Source: Alternaria dauci (Eukaryota > Ascomycota > Dothideomycetes > Pleosporales > Pleosporaceae). Taken from it: 64,000 nt of DNA. The stretch covers positions 744,001-808,000 of the forward strand of contig NC_091278.1 of the NCBI RefSeq assembly GCF_042100115.1, in the 5' to 3' direction. A program made the translations under genes and the position numbers. Below are positions 21,818 through 35,007 of this stretch, one piece after another; within the stretch, counting starts at the first letter, position 1; every line of letters begins with the position of its first letter. The notes beneath the pieces were generated by a model. It made no database searches and had not been told where the DNA came from. It saw only the letters and a program-made list of their open reading frames with translations.

Positions 21818-24800
21818 CTACCAACCCCTACGCTTTCCCCTCTCCTCAGCACTCCTCTCCTTCCGCTTCACTCGCTTAACATCATGTCTCCGCCTCTTCT
21901 CCTTGCCAACCTTCTCTGGATCCAGCACAGCGTCGACCTTCCTCTTTCTCCTCCTCTCCTCGCGCCTCTCGCGGATGCCTCTTTGCACTTCAGCCATGAC
22001 GTTCAGATATTCCTGCGTACCAAGGCGTTTCTGTAATGAGTTCATGACCTCGTTTGCTTTGTCGGCGAGAGATTTGTACGGGTCGTTGGGCGCGTTGTTG
22101 GAGACGAGGGTAGCGGAGGACTTGGGGAAAGTTGCAGTGGCGGCGGTGAGCGTGGACAGAGTAGTAAGGAGGTGTGGGAGAGATGTGGATAGAGGCTCGA
22201 GCGGGAACTTGGCAGCGATAGTGTCGAAAAGGCTCATGATAGCCGTCTTCACCTTCATGGTGCTCTTGTCTTTGCGGACAATACCCGAGAGTCGGATCAT
22301 CAGACGGTGGATGGCTGCTGGTGTGGCGTCTTCCGTCTTCTTCAGTTTTGCGGTCTCGGGTGGAGGTGAGAAGCCACCAAAATCTTCCTCATCGTCTGTG
22401 TCCGCTGTATCACCGTTCGTTGGAGCCACAGTCTCTCTTCCTTCTTCTTCGTCGTCATCTGTCTTCTGCCAATGCCACTTGGCGCCGTTGACAGCGAGGC
22501 ATCGAGCTAGGAAAGCAATGTTTTTCACGCTCTGCATACAGAGCTGTTCCGAGACTTCCGGGTTGAGCAGATTTCTTAGGAAGGCATTGCAGAGCTGCGT
22601 CATGCTCTGTTCTGCGAGCTGCAAACCGCCTGATCCTTCAAGGGGCAGGGCTCCGAGACCGACATCCTTGTTCGACACTCCCAGATGCGCGAAGTATGTA
22701 CCCAAGAGCTCTGCAGCCTTGAGCTTAACCCACAGGTGCGGATAAGTTGCGCTGGCCTGCACCGCCGTCCAGAGGCTGTCTTTGTTCGATGAAAACATGG
22801 TGTCTGGGTACTTCTTGCAAATTTTGGAAAGCAGAGTGAGAGAGTAGTATAGTAACTCCCAGTCGTCTTCGTCGCGTCGTGTCAAACACTCGTCGATTGT
22901 TGAGTCGAGCCGGTCAAGAACGTATGTAAGTTCTTTCGGCTCTTGATCCTCCTCCATCGCCTCGAAGTAGAACCCGAAACATTGTATACCAAGACGTTTC
23001 AGGCCAACATTGTCATCCTGTTCCAACCAGCTCTTGAGGTCAGCCGTGAAACTTTGTAGTCGCTTGTCGCTGGCGTGTTGGAATAGTCTCTTAATGAGCA
23101 AGCTGGCCATTTCACGGCATTTGCTGGAGTCATCATTGGCCACAGTGTTGATCAGCGGCAGGAACATGATACCATGATACTCGTCCTGTGCCTTTTCCGG
23201 GAAGCGAGGCAGTGCCTTCCCAATCATAAGGTCGAGTGCCTCCATGACTGACTGCCTGCCTTCTACATGCTCGTACCGGAGATTCTTGAGGAGAAATTCG
23301 ATCTGCTTCTTGAAGCGCTTCTCACTCTGCGTGTATGATGTGAGGAATTGGAAGAAGTGTGAACGGGCAACATCGCGTGCGGATTTCGTCTGGTTGGTGA
23401 CCATCATCTCGGCCACCTTGTCCATAGCCTCATACATCTCAGGAACATCGATGTGCCGGTTCATGACAGCCTTGAGGAAACCAAAGCTGACACCCGAGCG
23501 ATCTGGCTCATCCAAATCGGGAATCATACGCTTGAGTAGGTGTCCGATATCTCGTTCTTTGATTTGCACATTTGGTCGCTCACGTAGGACAGCTGAGACT
23601 AGCTTGAGAGAAGCCTGCGCAAGTTCCGTGTTGGACGACAGTGCGCCCTTAATGGCGCGCATCGCTTCGTCAATGTACACGGGGCAATTCGTATCCAGCT
23701 CTGTCATGGGTACCTTGATTATGGTCGTGAGAAGACGAACAGCCGAAACTTGCACTTCTTCTTGTCCTTGTACCATGGCGTCGCCGATTATCGGAAGAAA
23801 GCCAGCCAGATTCTGGGGTGTTTGGAGGTCTTCGTGCTTGCGGAGGACAGTTCGGAGAATATCCATACCGAAGCGTATCATTTTGTACAGGTACGAGGAT
23901 GTGCTGAGTCTCGCGCCGGACTTGGCTGCTCCACGGTTGTTGACTAGATACCGCTTGTTCTTGGGATCGATCTTAGCCTTCTTCTCGGTGGACGTGTTCG
24001 CTGCATAAACCTCCTGGATGAGTTCATAGCAAAAGACCAGTATGTCCCTGTTGTTGACGGTTGGGTTCTGTAGAACACCGAGTCCGATGCGTCGCAGAAG
24101 TTCATCAATCTTTTGTACCATTCTGGCGTTGAGCTTCTCGATCAGTAGCGATCTAATTGGGAGTACAAGCTTGATGATGTGCGCGGGTGTAGCTGATCGT
24201 GCTATGATGTCCATGGAATCGAAAGATTTGCTGCTCTTGACCTCCTTCATCTTGGAGATGTACTCTTCCGCATCCTTCTCTTGACCTGCAGCGCCAAACG
24301 TGTCGTCCATAACCTAGAATCGGTGTCAGTTTATTTCCTGAGGTGCGACTTGATCCGTCGAGGTACTTACTACGTCAACCAGCTCCGCTAAACAGTAATC
24401 GAGATCACCAGGCTTCGTCTGATCGGCAAGCTTGACCAGAATAGAGTGCAAAGTGAACGATAGAACATGTAGCTGGTATCCTCGCTGGAGCGCGGTTCGC
24501 AAAGCTTTCAAGATGAACCCTAGGTAGCTCGGACCCATTAGCGTAGCGATATCGCTTAGTGTGTTTCGCGACATATCACGAGCTTCTTGCGCCCGGCTCT
24601 TGAGAATATAGCAGATGTCCAAAAGAACTCCCGGTAAGCGTGTCTCAATTTCATATGGCGGGAGCACCAAAAGAACCTTTGCAATTGCGACTGCAATCGG
24701 CACTCGTAGACTGACAGTGGCTTCGTCCTTCTTATGCAGGAAGTTTGTGAGATCCGGCAAGAAGTTGTTGATGAGATCGATGCTCAGCTTGTCCTGCTGT

Positions 24801-27800
24801 GAGAGGGTCTTGGCTAAGGTTGATAGAGGCTTGTCGACATCCATCATGTCCGGAGCTTCCTCGTTCTCTGAAGCAACCTGATCATCTTGCCCAGATGAGG
24901 CCTTCGCAATGTATCCCTTGGCGCGTGCTGCGTGATTCAATCCATCCATCAAACCAGCGATTAGTCGGATGATAGACTTTTGCAGGTCTTCCTTGGTCGT
25001 CAGGTAGCCGATATAACGCTTGAGCAAAGAGCGGAATTGCGGCCACTCTAGACCTTCGGTCAACGCCGTGAGTGTTTTGATTGTCTCTCCTAGAAGACCA
25101 TCCGCAGCCTCATCATCTCCTTTATTGAAGACGAAATGCTCAAGAAGTGGGATGAGGACGTGATAGATGTTCGTACCACGCAAATGAGACGCACTTGTGG
25201 CTAAGCGGCGCAAGGCTCTTAGCCGTCGATGGCCCTGGATGTGAAGAATGTTGCCGAAGAACGATGCATCATCATCCTCCGAAAGGAGCACATGCAGATC
25301 CGCTACAGGAGCCCAGTCAGGATGTGTCTTGACCAGATGCTCGAGGACAGCAAGAAATTCAACCCGCACAAGCTCCGAGGTTTCCCGCATACCAGCATGG
25401 ATGCCAGGTAGGACGGCTGCCGACACGAAAGCTCTGAACGGTTCGCTTGACGATACCTCGCTGAAGCGACGCAGAGACAAAGACGCGTTCACCCGAATAC
25501 TGAGCTCGTCGTTGTCCTTGATCAGGTACAGCATGTTGTAGACCAGAGGCTTCCACTGTACGAGCGTGTAAGACCGATAGCTTTGTTCGTTGATGGCACT
25601 AAAAGCTTGGGAACGGCGTTCGAAATCCGGCTCGTCGAGGCGTCCAGCGGCAAAAGAATTGAGATCATGGCACAATTTTGCAATTACCACGAGATCGCTG
25701 TTGGTGTCTGAAAGGTCTTGGAGGACATCGCAAAGCAAGGTTCGTGCTGTGCGATCCTGAACGAAACTAAACATAGGACAGACTGCATCGTAGATCGTGT
25801 CGAAGAGCTCAGCCAGACTCTGACTGTCACAACGCTGAATGAATTCATGAAGAATCTTGAGTAATCCCAGCTTGGTTCGCGGGTTGACGCGCTTTGAAGG
25901 CTGGCGAAGCAGGAAAGTTGCGATCTCGATCATGCTACGCGACTCCGTGGCACCGACCACATGAGGGGCTATGTCTGCAATTGTTTGTACGCCCGCTTCG
26001 AGCAGTTCTTTACTAGGACTTTGGCGAAGTAGTTGACCAACTCGGGAAAGTATCGGAGTTGAGTAGGGCTGAATGATGTCCGTGTGGATACGGTTCCGTA
26101 GGAGCTTTGAGTCTGTCGTCGGCACTTCGTCCTCAACAGCGACAAGGGAAACGATGTTTCGGATGATGTCGTTCAGAACAAAGCACTTGACATCATCCTT
26201 GGCTGAGGGTACCTCGAGGCAGTCGATAACCTTGTGCAAGATGGCAGGATTGAACTCTACTAGGAATGGAGCCGTAGCGCTCGATTTTGACCATGCTGCA
26301 AACAACCGCAGAAGTCCAGAGACGGATTGAGCCGTTTCAATCGGCAAATGTTCGAGCCTGGGTTCGACCATCTCTTTGACGAGAGCACCGGTGTACGGCT
26401 TCCATTTAAAGTCTGGGCAATTCTCGAACAGCCTCCCCAGAATCTGCAACGCGCGCTGCCTTATAGTCTTCAGCAAGGACGTGTTCGTTGCACGACCTTC
26501 ATCGTCTTCACTATCGTTCGGTTTCGATAGCTCTCGTGATGCCTTGATGGCGGAGTACAGAATAGGATCCACAACGGTTCCAGCGAATGGCGCGAATGTG
26601 GTTGCAAAAGTACTCAGCAAATCATCCAGTAGGTTCAGCATACCGACCTGCTTTCGTGCATCGACTAGATCTTTTTGCAGCAGCTCTTCATCAACCGCGG
26701 AGTCTTTCAAGATCGATATATGGCCAAGAGGCCCGAAAGCGATCTGTAAGAACTGATGTATGGCGTCATCTCCGAATCTACTCTTGAGACCGACAAAAAC
26801 TGCTTTCCTTTTCGACTCAAGTCCTCGTTTTCCAGCTATGACCTTGCCATACAATAGTCGTAACACGATTGGGAGCACTTGACCCACGTCGCTATCCTGA
26901 AGCTTTCCTTCGCTGAGGAATATTGGCAGCTCGTCACGAAAACGCTCATCGTCGAGTAAGTTGAGTAGCTGTTCTTGGTATGCCACGATAGCAGGGTCTT
27001 TCCAGGTGAGAAGCGCCTTCAGTGCAGCCTTTTGAATCTCAATGTCTCCGTTGCCTAGCAAAGTAAGCAGGGCTTCCCGGACTTCATCAGTCCGATACAG
27101 AACCCTGGGGTTTTTGAACTTTGCAAAGATTGAGAGCATTGCCTTTTGGTCTTTTCTTGCCCAGCGATGCTGAGCGGCAGCACCAACGTCTTCTTCCGTA
27201 GCGGGGACATCATCGAGTTCCGGCGTGGCTTGATTCAGCGCCCAGTTCAAGAGTACAGGTACGAGAAGGCGCGACCGCTTCTCCGCAATGTGTGGCAAAG
27301 AAGTCAAGACTCTAAGGGCCTGTGTCCTACTGAATGGGTTGTGGAAAGGCACTTCGACATGGTTATCCTTGAATAGAATCTCCAGCTGCTCTTCAGTGCT
27401 GTCGGTCTGAGCCTGTATGTTGGAGACATGGTCCTGTAGTTGCATGAGGTTGGTACACTCGAAGTCGGTGGCATAGGGTCGTTGTGAAGAGGCGGTTTGG
27501 GGTTCTTGAGTAGCACTGTCGCTGGCGTCGGCAGCAGTCAACCAGTCGAAGACCATTTGAGTGACGAAGCCCTCCCCCTCTTTTGTCTCGCACATTGCCT
27601 TTAGAGCCGTGCAACTGTCGTCCCAGACCGAAGCTAATCGAACATGTAGCAGTCCTAGACAGAACGCGGGTATCGCCTCCCCTACCCAATGGTCGGAGCA
27701 TACACTCGGGTACAACTTTGCGATTTGTCCTATCCGCATCGAAATGGACCTCTGAGTCTCAAGATTCAGTGGTGTCTGCTCGACTAGCATTGCGATGTGC

Positions 27801-29830
27801 AGGATGTTCTGGTGCTCCTCGCTCTGTCCTGCGATAATCTGCAGAACGTATATGGCTGTGAGTCTCAGATCATGTGATGGAGAGCCCAAGCAACGCATAA
27901 GCGTTTGCTTGAGAGGCTCCATATGCGATCCAGTAATGTCAAGTGTAGTCTTCTCTCGCTGTAACAAGCCTAGGAGCGCACGCCAAAAGGCTACAGAATG
28001 GCCATATACAGTGGATGCCTGGCACAACGCGGGCCACAAACTTGCTGTCAGGCCGTCACTGTCACCTTTTCCGATAAGAAACTGGAAACCATTCCCAGTA
28101 GCAAAGATGTTCGTAGTTCGTTGGGGTGATGCACTGTCGATGTTTATGGCGTTCTTGAGCAGTTCTGCAAGATCGGTCCATATTCCACGTGTCTTGTCGT
28201 CGCCTATGCGCAGTGTTTCTATGGCGCCCAACAAAGCATTACAGTAGTAAGTCTCGTAGTCTGAGTCAGAACCACCGCGTGCAGACGCCACGAGCTTGTC
28301 GAACGGCTCATGTAAGCTCGTTTGCCAGCGCTCAGACGGCTGTAGACTGCCATTTGCAAGCGCACCATTGTCATAGAGTCGAGGAAGGATAGCGCAAAAT
28401 TGTGACCCATGCTCATGTGCTTTTTGCGCAACGAATCTCTTGAAGTATGGAAGTAACAACGTCCGAAATCTCTCCACTCCTAGGTCCGCAAATAGGTTGC
28501 AGAAAGGTAAGAAGTAGGGCTCCCACGGGCCACGACTGAGCTCTTCGAGTAATTTTTCATGGGGAATCGCTGCATCCAAAGCACAGTATTGAAACACGAC
28601 GGAGACAACAGGCAAAAGCTCCCATGCATCAACAGGATCCAGAGCCGTGGATGGCTTTGTTGAGTCGAGCAAATGACTGACTAGGACCAAGACAGGCTGC
28701 CAATTGTCAATGCGGTCGCCTTGTCGTACACCACAGGCGACAAGTAGCAGACGAGACGAAAGACCCAGAAATCGTGTATCGGAAGATTTCTTATCGATTT
28801 GGGCGAGAATCACCTCAAGCAGAGGCCCGAAGTTTTCAGCATCCGTGTGGTGGATCGCGGCGGTAACGACGCCGACTAGGACAGGCTCGAGAGGCGGTGT
28901 TCGGAGATGGGCGTGCTCTTGGTTGTATGTCTCCGCCAGGAGCTCCTGCAATATTGCCGTCGCGCTCGAGTGGAATCCTCGCTGTACGCCTTTTAGCGCA
29001 TCGGTCAAGAGGTACATGAGACCCTGTTGAAAAGCGTAGTCCTTGCCCGACTCCTGCTGATCCTTGAGCTGGTCTGATATGTGCTTTATGATGTTTCTGA
29101 GCGGCATCTTGTCTCTGTGGTAGCCAGCACCGGCTTTGCGGACAAGGAAGCTGAGCGACTCGGCGGCGAAACGAGACACGAAGGCCTTCTGGCGCTCCTT
29201 GCCTAGCAGAGGCGACATGAGGTCGAACACGGGGCGTAGGTTGGGCACCAAGAGTCGCGAGAGGTATTTGAACAGCCATGCGAGACAGCCAAAAGCCCAC
29301 TCTATGACCTCAACGTCGGCGTGTGTAGCTGCCAGATGCGACACCGTCTTGACTGCCTTTTCAAAGTGCTTCTCAAATCTTTCGCCCAGATCGTGTGCCA
29401 GATGCGCCGTGAGACTGAGCAGCGGTTCCTGGCTGAATTTCTCGCCCTTTTCAATGTATTCTACGAGGAGCTCGAATATGCGGTCGCTGTGGTGGAGGAC
29501 CTGCGGAAGGCTGTCGCATAGTGGCGCGACTTTGCGGGCGAAGGCTGTGAAGCCCTCGGACATGTTGAGCTCTCTCCACTCCATGAAAGAGTCGCGAAAG
29601 TAGGAGAAGGTGGATTCGAGTTCGGCATCGTCGAGAATGGTGCTGCGACCGCGGCGAATGGGTTCGATCTTGAGCTGGGCAATGCGCTGGCTGAAGCCCT
29701 TGAAGACATGGTTGCGCGTCGATTCGGTGCCGCCCTTGACTCTTTTCTGCGGGCGCGTCGGCTTTGTTATCTTGGATTTGGGCTTTGCAGCCGGCTTGGT
29801 GGTGGTAGCGCCCCGTGACATGGCGGCCAT
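21818..29830 (-). CDS. UTP20: UTP20, U3 snoRNP / small-subunit processome component
   Basis: Two exons, 29830..24371 and 24313..21818, joined over a 57-bp phase-0 intron (GTAAGT...TTCTAG). The product has 2651 residues, within the range of fungal Utp20 (about 2500-2600). It is a nucleolar alpha-helical HEAT/ARM-repeat scaffold required for 18S rRNA maturation. The N-terminus is basic (KPKSKITKPTRPQKRVKGG) and leads into family sequence such as RNHVFKGFSQRIAQLKIEP. The C-terminal exon has the family segment ARMVQKIDELLRRIGLGVL and ends in a very basic tail (RRRKRK, KRRRHDVKRVKRKER). I chose the Met at 29830; Mets at 29893 and 29821 are alternatives. A DRN1-like gene diverges from it. Confidence 0.93.
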
Positions 29831-30149
29831 AATGTGGTGGTGTGGTGTTGAAGGCCGCGGCCATGGCTGTATCTTCACTCGATGATGCTCCACTAGAATT
29901 TCCTCGCGCTAACAAAAAAGCTGGACCCTGGCACCACCGACGCCTCCGACGCGCCAATCACCCATTCTCAACACCACGCGTCTGCAGTCCGGCCTCCGCC
30001 ACACTGTGTGTTGGAACAATACCAGCAGATTGCAGGAGCACTCCAAGACAATACCTTCGTAGCAGGCTTCAAGAGTCGCGACACGATCCCTCTGATCGCG
30101 TGTGCCACCACATCAAACGCCAGCTGATTGACCGCCTACGTCATTCGGA
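29831..30149. promoter_or_regulatory. Bidirectional promoter region of UTP20 and DRN1-like gene
   Basis: Only 319 bp separate the two divergent starts, so control elements are probably shared. No specific motif was identified. Confidence 0.5.
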
Positions 30150-31823
30150 ATGGCCTCCAAAATGTAAGTGCAGTGCACTGTCACCACACTGTATCTTTCT
30201 GACGCGTGCAGTGTCGTCGTTGGCGGCGTCAACGGCCAATTCAAGACCGTCTTCCAGAAGCTGGGCGCGTTGCACGCCAAGAACAACTTCGCTTTCGCCA
30301 TTGTTGCAGGTGATCTGTTTGCAGGCTCACTCGAGGCTGAAGGCGCGGATGCAGCCGATGTGCAGGCGCTCGTCGATGGCAACATCGACATACCACTACC
30401 CACATATTTCGCTCTTGGCAGCCATCCGCTCCCGCCAACTGTAGTCCAAAAACTAGAATCATCAAGCGACGAACTATGCCACAATCTCTTCTTCCTGGGC
30501 AAGCGGACGACTATGAAGACGTCTGAAGGAATCCGCATCGTTGCCCTCGGCGGGCAACTTGATCAGAACATCGTTGCCGGTCAATCCAAAGACAAGTACC
30601 CGCCATTCTACAGCGAGACGGATGCGAAGATCTTACGAGGAGCAACCACAGCGGACATTCTCATTACCAACGAGTGGCCAGAAGGCATCCGAAAGCGCTC
30701 CAAGGTCGACTTCAACCCCGAGGCACAGCCACCCATGCGACAGTGCATCGCAGACCTGGACGTGGTACTGAAGCCCAGATATCACTTCTCAACGTCAGGA
30801 AACACGTTTTACGAACGGGAGCCATTCTTCCATCAACCCAGTGACGAAACTGATAACCTCTACCCAGTCACCCGATTCATCAGTCTCGCTTCCTTTGGCA
30901 ATCCCAACAAGCAGAAATGGATATATGCCTTTTCTCTTGAGCCTTCAGCAAGCCATCCTGTCTCACCACCAGCTGGCTCGACTGCTTGCCCTGTGACCCT
31001 CTCGGAAAAGAAGCGAGGAGCAACGGAGCACCGTGAACAGCACCTTGTCTACGACGACGGGAACCGTGGCCGGAGAGGCAACAAAAGACGCAAGGGCGAG
31101 TCTCGCGGACCGATTACAGCATCAGAGTGTTTCTTCTGCCTAGCAAACGAAAACATTGCGACACATCTGGTGGCTTCGATTGGCGAAAACTCCTACCTGA
31201 CCACGGCAAAAGGTCCCTTGCCGACATCACAGACATACCCCAAACTTGGCTTCCCAAGCCACATGCTCATCATCCCCTTCTCACACCAATCAACGCTCGG
31301 GTCCATGGAAGAGGAGGAACGTCACGCGACCTACGCAGAGATGCAGCGGTATAGACGCGCGATGAACAGCATGCTCAAATCCGTTGCCGACACCGAATAT
31401 GGCTCCGTCACTTGGGAAGCCAGCAAGTCCAGCTTGCCGCACACGCATTGGCAGTATCTCCCAGTAAGTGCGGATCTTATCAACAAGGGACTCGTCGAAG
31501 CCGCTTTCAAGGCGTTAGCTGAAAATCTGCACTGGCCGAAGTTTGAAAAAGAAGATGTTGGAGATGGATTCGAGGAAACGAGCGACTTCTTCAGGATCTT
31601 GGTGTGGAACCCGAAAGACGACCCTGAGAAGCAGACAAGCTACGTTATGCGTTTTGACGAGAAGATTCGTTTTCACAACCAATTCGGACGTGAAGTATTG
31701 GCGAAGCTCTTGAGACTCGACAACCGCGTCGATTGGAAGAATTGCGGACAAACCCAGGCCCAGGAAGAGCAAGATGTCGCAAAGTTCAAAGAAGCGTTCA
31801 AGAACTTCGACTTTGCTGCATGA
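30150..31823 (+). CDS. DRN1: CWF19-like protein (DRN1/CWF19L1 type), lariat turnover
   Basis: Exons 30150..30163 and 30212..31823, with a 48-bp intron after only 14 coding bases. The product has 541 residues. The N-terminal half is the CwfJ-type, metallophosphatase-like domain (VVVGGVNGQFKTVFQKL, AIVAGDLFAG, TYFALGSHP). The C-terminal half has the two CwfJ C-terminal domains, with conserved cysteines (ASECFFCLANENIATHL) and the HIT-like HTHWQYLPV motif. In yeast, Drn1 binds the debranching enzyme Dbr1 and promotes intron lariat turnover; CWF19 relatives associate with late spliceosomes. Within the second half of the protein, residues KRRKGES may act as a nuclear signal. The start MASKI fits family N-termini and is created by the splice. 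Confidence 0.9.
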
Positions 31824-33099
31824 TACCCGTCATCGCCAATTTGCACCCACAAGTCTACGCCACACAATGATGGTCGGCGTAGACTCGGGGGTATTCTGCA
31901 TTGTGCGTCTCACGAGCGTTGTGTGGCAGCAGTATGGTCCTAATCTTGCCTCCAACTCGAGATCGACTCATTAGCCAAGTCTTTAAGCTCCGAGGTCGCT
32001 GCCAACATACTGAAAACGGCAGTTCTCGCAAGAAAGTGTGCGACACAGCACTAGAGGGTTGGCATACCAAGCCCCGGTCTCGCCCGACTTGTTTCCGAGC
32101 TGCCGAGATATCTCACCTTCATTGACGCTTGTCGCGCGGTTTTCAAAGCAATAAAAGTCTTTACGTTGCAGCATCAGCTCAAGACTCAAAACTTGTGTAT
32201 ATTAGGGCGCTGCGCCATCCGGACAACGCTTCACCAATTATGGCTTGGCATTTCCTGTTGGGGCTAACAGCTTTCTTCTTCCAGCCAAGACCGACGCTTG
32301 GCCTCACGTGTAGCATGAAGCGGGGACAACCACCAATCAATGCATCCCAGCTACCTGCTTACCTCCTAGATCGTTTTAAGTACTCCTGTCCCTCTTTCTC
32401 ACATTCATTATCCCTTATCTTTCATTCGCTCTACTTGATATCGCAAATGGATAGCGTCCCGAACCGCAGGAGGCGCCGGTACGGTCTCGGAGTTTTCATT
32501 TAGAGCGCCAATCAAGATGACGATCTACACACAAGCTCATGCACCCCGCGCCCTATCACACGTCGCGATAAGAGCACCTGCGATCATCCGCAACTTTGTT
32601 TGTTACAATAGCAATCTTCCTCCTGCCACTCATGTCTGCGCTACTATGTAAGCATGCAAGTAGGTCGGCTCCGGGCCCCACGAAAGGAAGGCAAACCACT
32701 CATGGTGTGTAGCGGACATGTAAACACGGCCGATCAGGTACACATCCCCAATGGGTAGATGATAGACATAGTGCCGGTGACTTGGCTCTCAAGTTCACCT
32801 GCCTCTTCCGGGTCGCAAGAGTGGTAGCGCATGTTTCCAGTAGCCTTGGTGGTGCGAAGACCGGATTTGCGGTACAGAAGCAAGGGCAAAGGGGTATACG
32901 AAGCGCGTGGTGCTTATCATTGGATTTGACGATGTAGTGGGAACCGCCGAACACGGCTTTGAAGAGAGGGAGTATATAAGCACCTACAAGGTCGTGTTGT
33001 AACAAGAAGACAGGTCACAGACAACACAAAGCCTTTCTACTTCATAACGCAGCCTCCTCCCACTTACGACCTCAGTCGCTTCTCTTCCAATATTTCACC
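31824..33099. other. Intergenic region with the HNH nuclease promoter
   Basis: 1.28 kb without a supported gene. A clear TATA element lies near its right end. Confidence 0.5.
32973..32980 (+). promoter_or_regulatory. TATA box of the secreted HNH nuclease gene
   Basis: TATATAAG lies 127 bp upstream of the start codon at 33100, a plausible core promoter position for a highly regulated secreted protein. Confidence 0.5.
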
Positions 33100-33788
33100 A
33101 TGAAGGCTTCCATCTTCGTCGCTGTGGCTTCAGCCGCTCTCGTATCAGCAGCCCCAGCACCAGCTGTCCTTGACGCTCGTGCTCCTCCCAACATTCCCAG
33201 CAAAGCGGCCGCGACCACACAACTCGCTGGTCTTACTGTAGCCGCTCAAGGTCCTCAGACTGGTTACTCCCGTGATCTGTTCCCTCACTGGATCACCCAG
33301 ACCGGATCCTGCAACACACGCGAGCAAGTCCTCAAGCGTGACGGCACCAATGTCGTTACCGATTCTTCTTGTGCATCAACCTCTGGATCCTGGTTCAGCC
33401 CTTTCGACGGCGCTACCTGGACGGCAGCCAGCGATGTCGACATCGACCACATGGTGCCCTTGAGCAACGCCTGGAAGGTCCGTTTTCCCTACTCTTACTC
33501 TCCGAGGTCTCTATACTAATCATTCTACAGTCCGGCGCTGCTTCTTGGACCACTGCCCAACGTCAGGCCTTTGCCAATGACCTCACCAACCCCCAGCTTA
33601 TCGCAGTGACTGACAACGTCAATCAAGCAAAGAGTGACCAGGGACCTGAGGCGTGGAAGCCACCGCTAACCAGCTACTACTGCACTTACAGCAAGATGTG
33701 GATCAAGGTCAAGAGCGTATATAGGCTTACCATTACAAGTGCTGAGAAGAGTGCTCTGACCAGCATGTTGGCTACCTGCTCATCGTGA
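33100..33788 (+). CDS. Secreted HNH nuclease-like protein (DUF1524 type)
   Basis: Exons 33100..33477 and 33531..33788, with a 53-bp phase-0 intron. The product has 211 residues. Residues 1-18 are a signal peptide (MKASIFVAVASAALVSAA). The mature part matches the secreted DUF1524/HNH family: GYSRDLFPHW, the conserved NTREQVLKRDG, the metal- and catalysis-related DVDIDHMVPL motif with D116 and H117, and VTDNVNQAKSDQ with the expected Asn. Cysteines at 71, 91 and two near the C-terminus suggest two disulfides, consistent with export. Relatives are proposed to degrade nucleic acid outside the cell; whether this one is an effector or a nutrient-scavenging enzyme is unknown. It has its own TATA box. 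Confidence 0.87.
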
Positions 33789-34323
33789 AGATGAGGAGGT
33801 TTGAATGACTTACTCATATTCAATATACATATTCACGTCTTTATCAAATTTCGCAACATCCTTTCCTGTGATCTATTGTCTGAAGTCAGAATAACTTGCT
33901 TTTCATTGGACTACAGATGACTAAATCAGCCCGCGTTGCTCCTGTACCACACACTGTCAAGCTGCTGCTTATACAATGGCTACAATGTCTTCTGGTTGAC
34001 GATAACTATATTCTCAAACATCCATTCCGATATGAGATTCTGAGACCAATCTATCACGGATACTAAAGCCTCAGGTTACGTACTACGTGGTACCGATCCC
34101 AGAAGCAAAGGTTATGATGTGATGATGTTACAAGAATGTTACATTCTTTCGTTTGTTTTTTGTTTTTGAAATTGAACTAAGGGGCCCAGGCAAGGCAGAG
34201 GCCTATTCATCTTGGCCTGCAATCGACAGCTTGTTGTGACTGCCTGCCTCTTGGAGCTGTTATGTCGAACATGTAGCTTAGATAGTCTTGTGAGAAAGCA
34301 CACGTGTACTGAAGCCGGTGAAT
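33789..34323. other. Convergent 3' region
   Basis: 535 bp between the HNH nuclease and the GNAT gene, AT-rich, with no gene seen. Confidence 0.5.
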
Positions 34324-35007
34324 TCATTGCCTCTCAAATGTGGTTGCCATGATCAAGCCTACCCTCGTGTGGTATATTGGCCCTCCTCCGTCTACAGGCA
34401 CCAACTCCTCATCTCCGTTTGCCACAAGCGCCTCGGCCAACGTACATTTCCCAGCATGCTTGAACCCCAATCCCTCGTAAAGCTTGACCGTTACAGTATT
34501 CTCAGGTTTAATCATGATCCGCACTCGTATTTGTTTAGGTCTCGGCTTACCATCAGCTCCTTTGTTCTCCCTTAACCATCGAAAGACCTCGGAACACAGC
34601 AATTTCGCAATGCCCTTGCCCCGATGCGTTGGTAGCGTGAACAAGCTTAGCATTTGCCACTTTTCCTCCTCGTCGTCTGGAAGCACAGGAGGCTGTTGTG
34701 CGTCTTCGGGCAGAAGGTATGTTTGCGCAGCCACAGGGCCGAGCAGAGTAACTTGTCCAACCCACTCGCCTACCTCGTCGCCTGCCGGGCTGGAAGGCGC
34801 CTTGGCAGCGCAGATGAATGTCTCGCGACCAGGCAGCTGCAGACGAGACTGCCACCATTCATCTGTGAAACCGGATTCGATCTCGTAGGTTGAAGAAAAT
34901 GAGCTGGGCGATTGGACTAGGGCTGAGAGACGAAGGGCCTTGTAGTTTTCTGCTAGAGCTGCAACAGACTCAGGCTGGGGATCGACGCGAAAGCATGAGT
35001 ACTCCAT
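34324..35007 (-). CDS. GNAT family N-acetyltransferase
   Basis: Single exon, 227 residues. The acetyl-CoA binding core is clear: strand beta4 WQMLSLFTLPTHRGKGIAKLL contains the R/Q-x-x-G-x-G/A loop (HRGKGIA). It is followed by a helix and VRIMIKPENTVTVKLYEGLGFKHAG, the usual end of the fold (NTVTVKLYEGLGF). The N-terminus (YKALRLSALVQSPSSF) is typical of small fungal GNAT enzymes that act on metabolites or peptides. No targeting signal is seen. The substrate cannot be deduced. Confidence 0.87.
   Translation of the reverse strand: MEYSCFRVDPQPESVAALAENYKALRLSALVQSPSSFSSTYEIESGFTDEWWQSRLQLPGRETFICAAKAPSSPAGDEVGEWVGQVTLLGPVAAQTYLLPEDAQQPPVLPDDEEEKWQMLSLFTLPTHRGKGIAKLLCSEVFRWLRENKGADGKPRPKQIRVRIMIKPENTVTVKLYEGLGFKHAGKCTLAEALVANGDEELVPVDGGGPIYHTRVGLIMATTFERQ

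Noticed and set aside
29842..30444. 200-codon plus-strand frame across the UTP20/DRN1 promoter
   Set aside because: Shadow frame overlapping the UTP20 start and the DRN1 coding exon.
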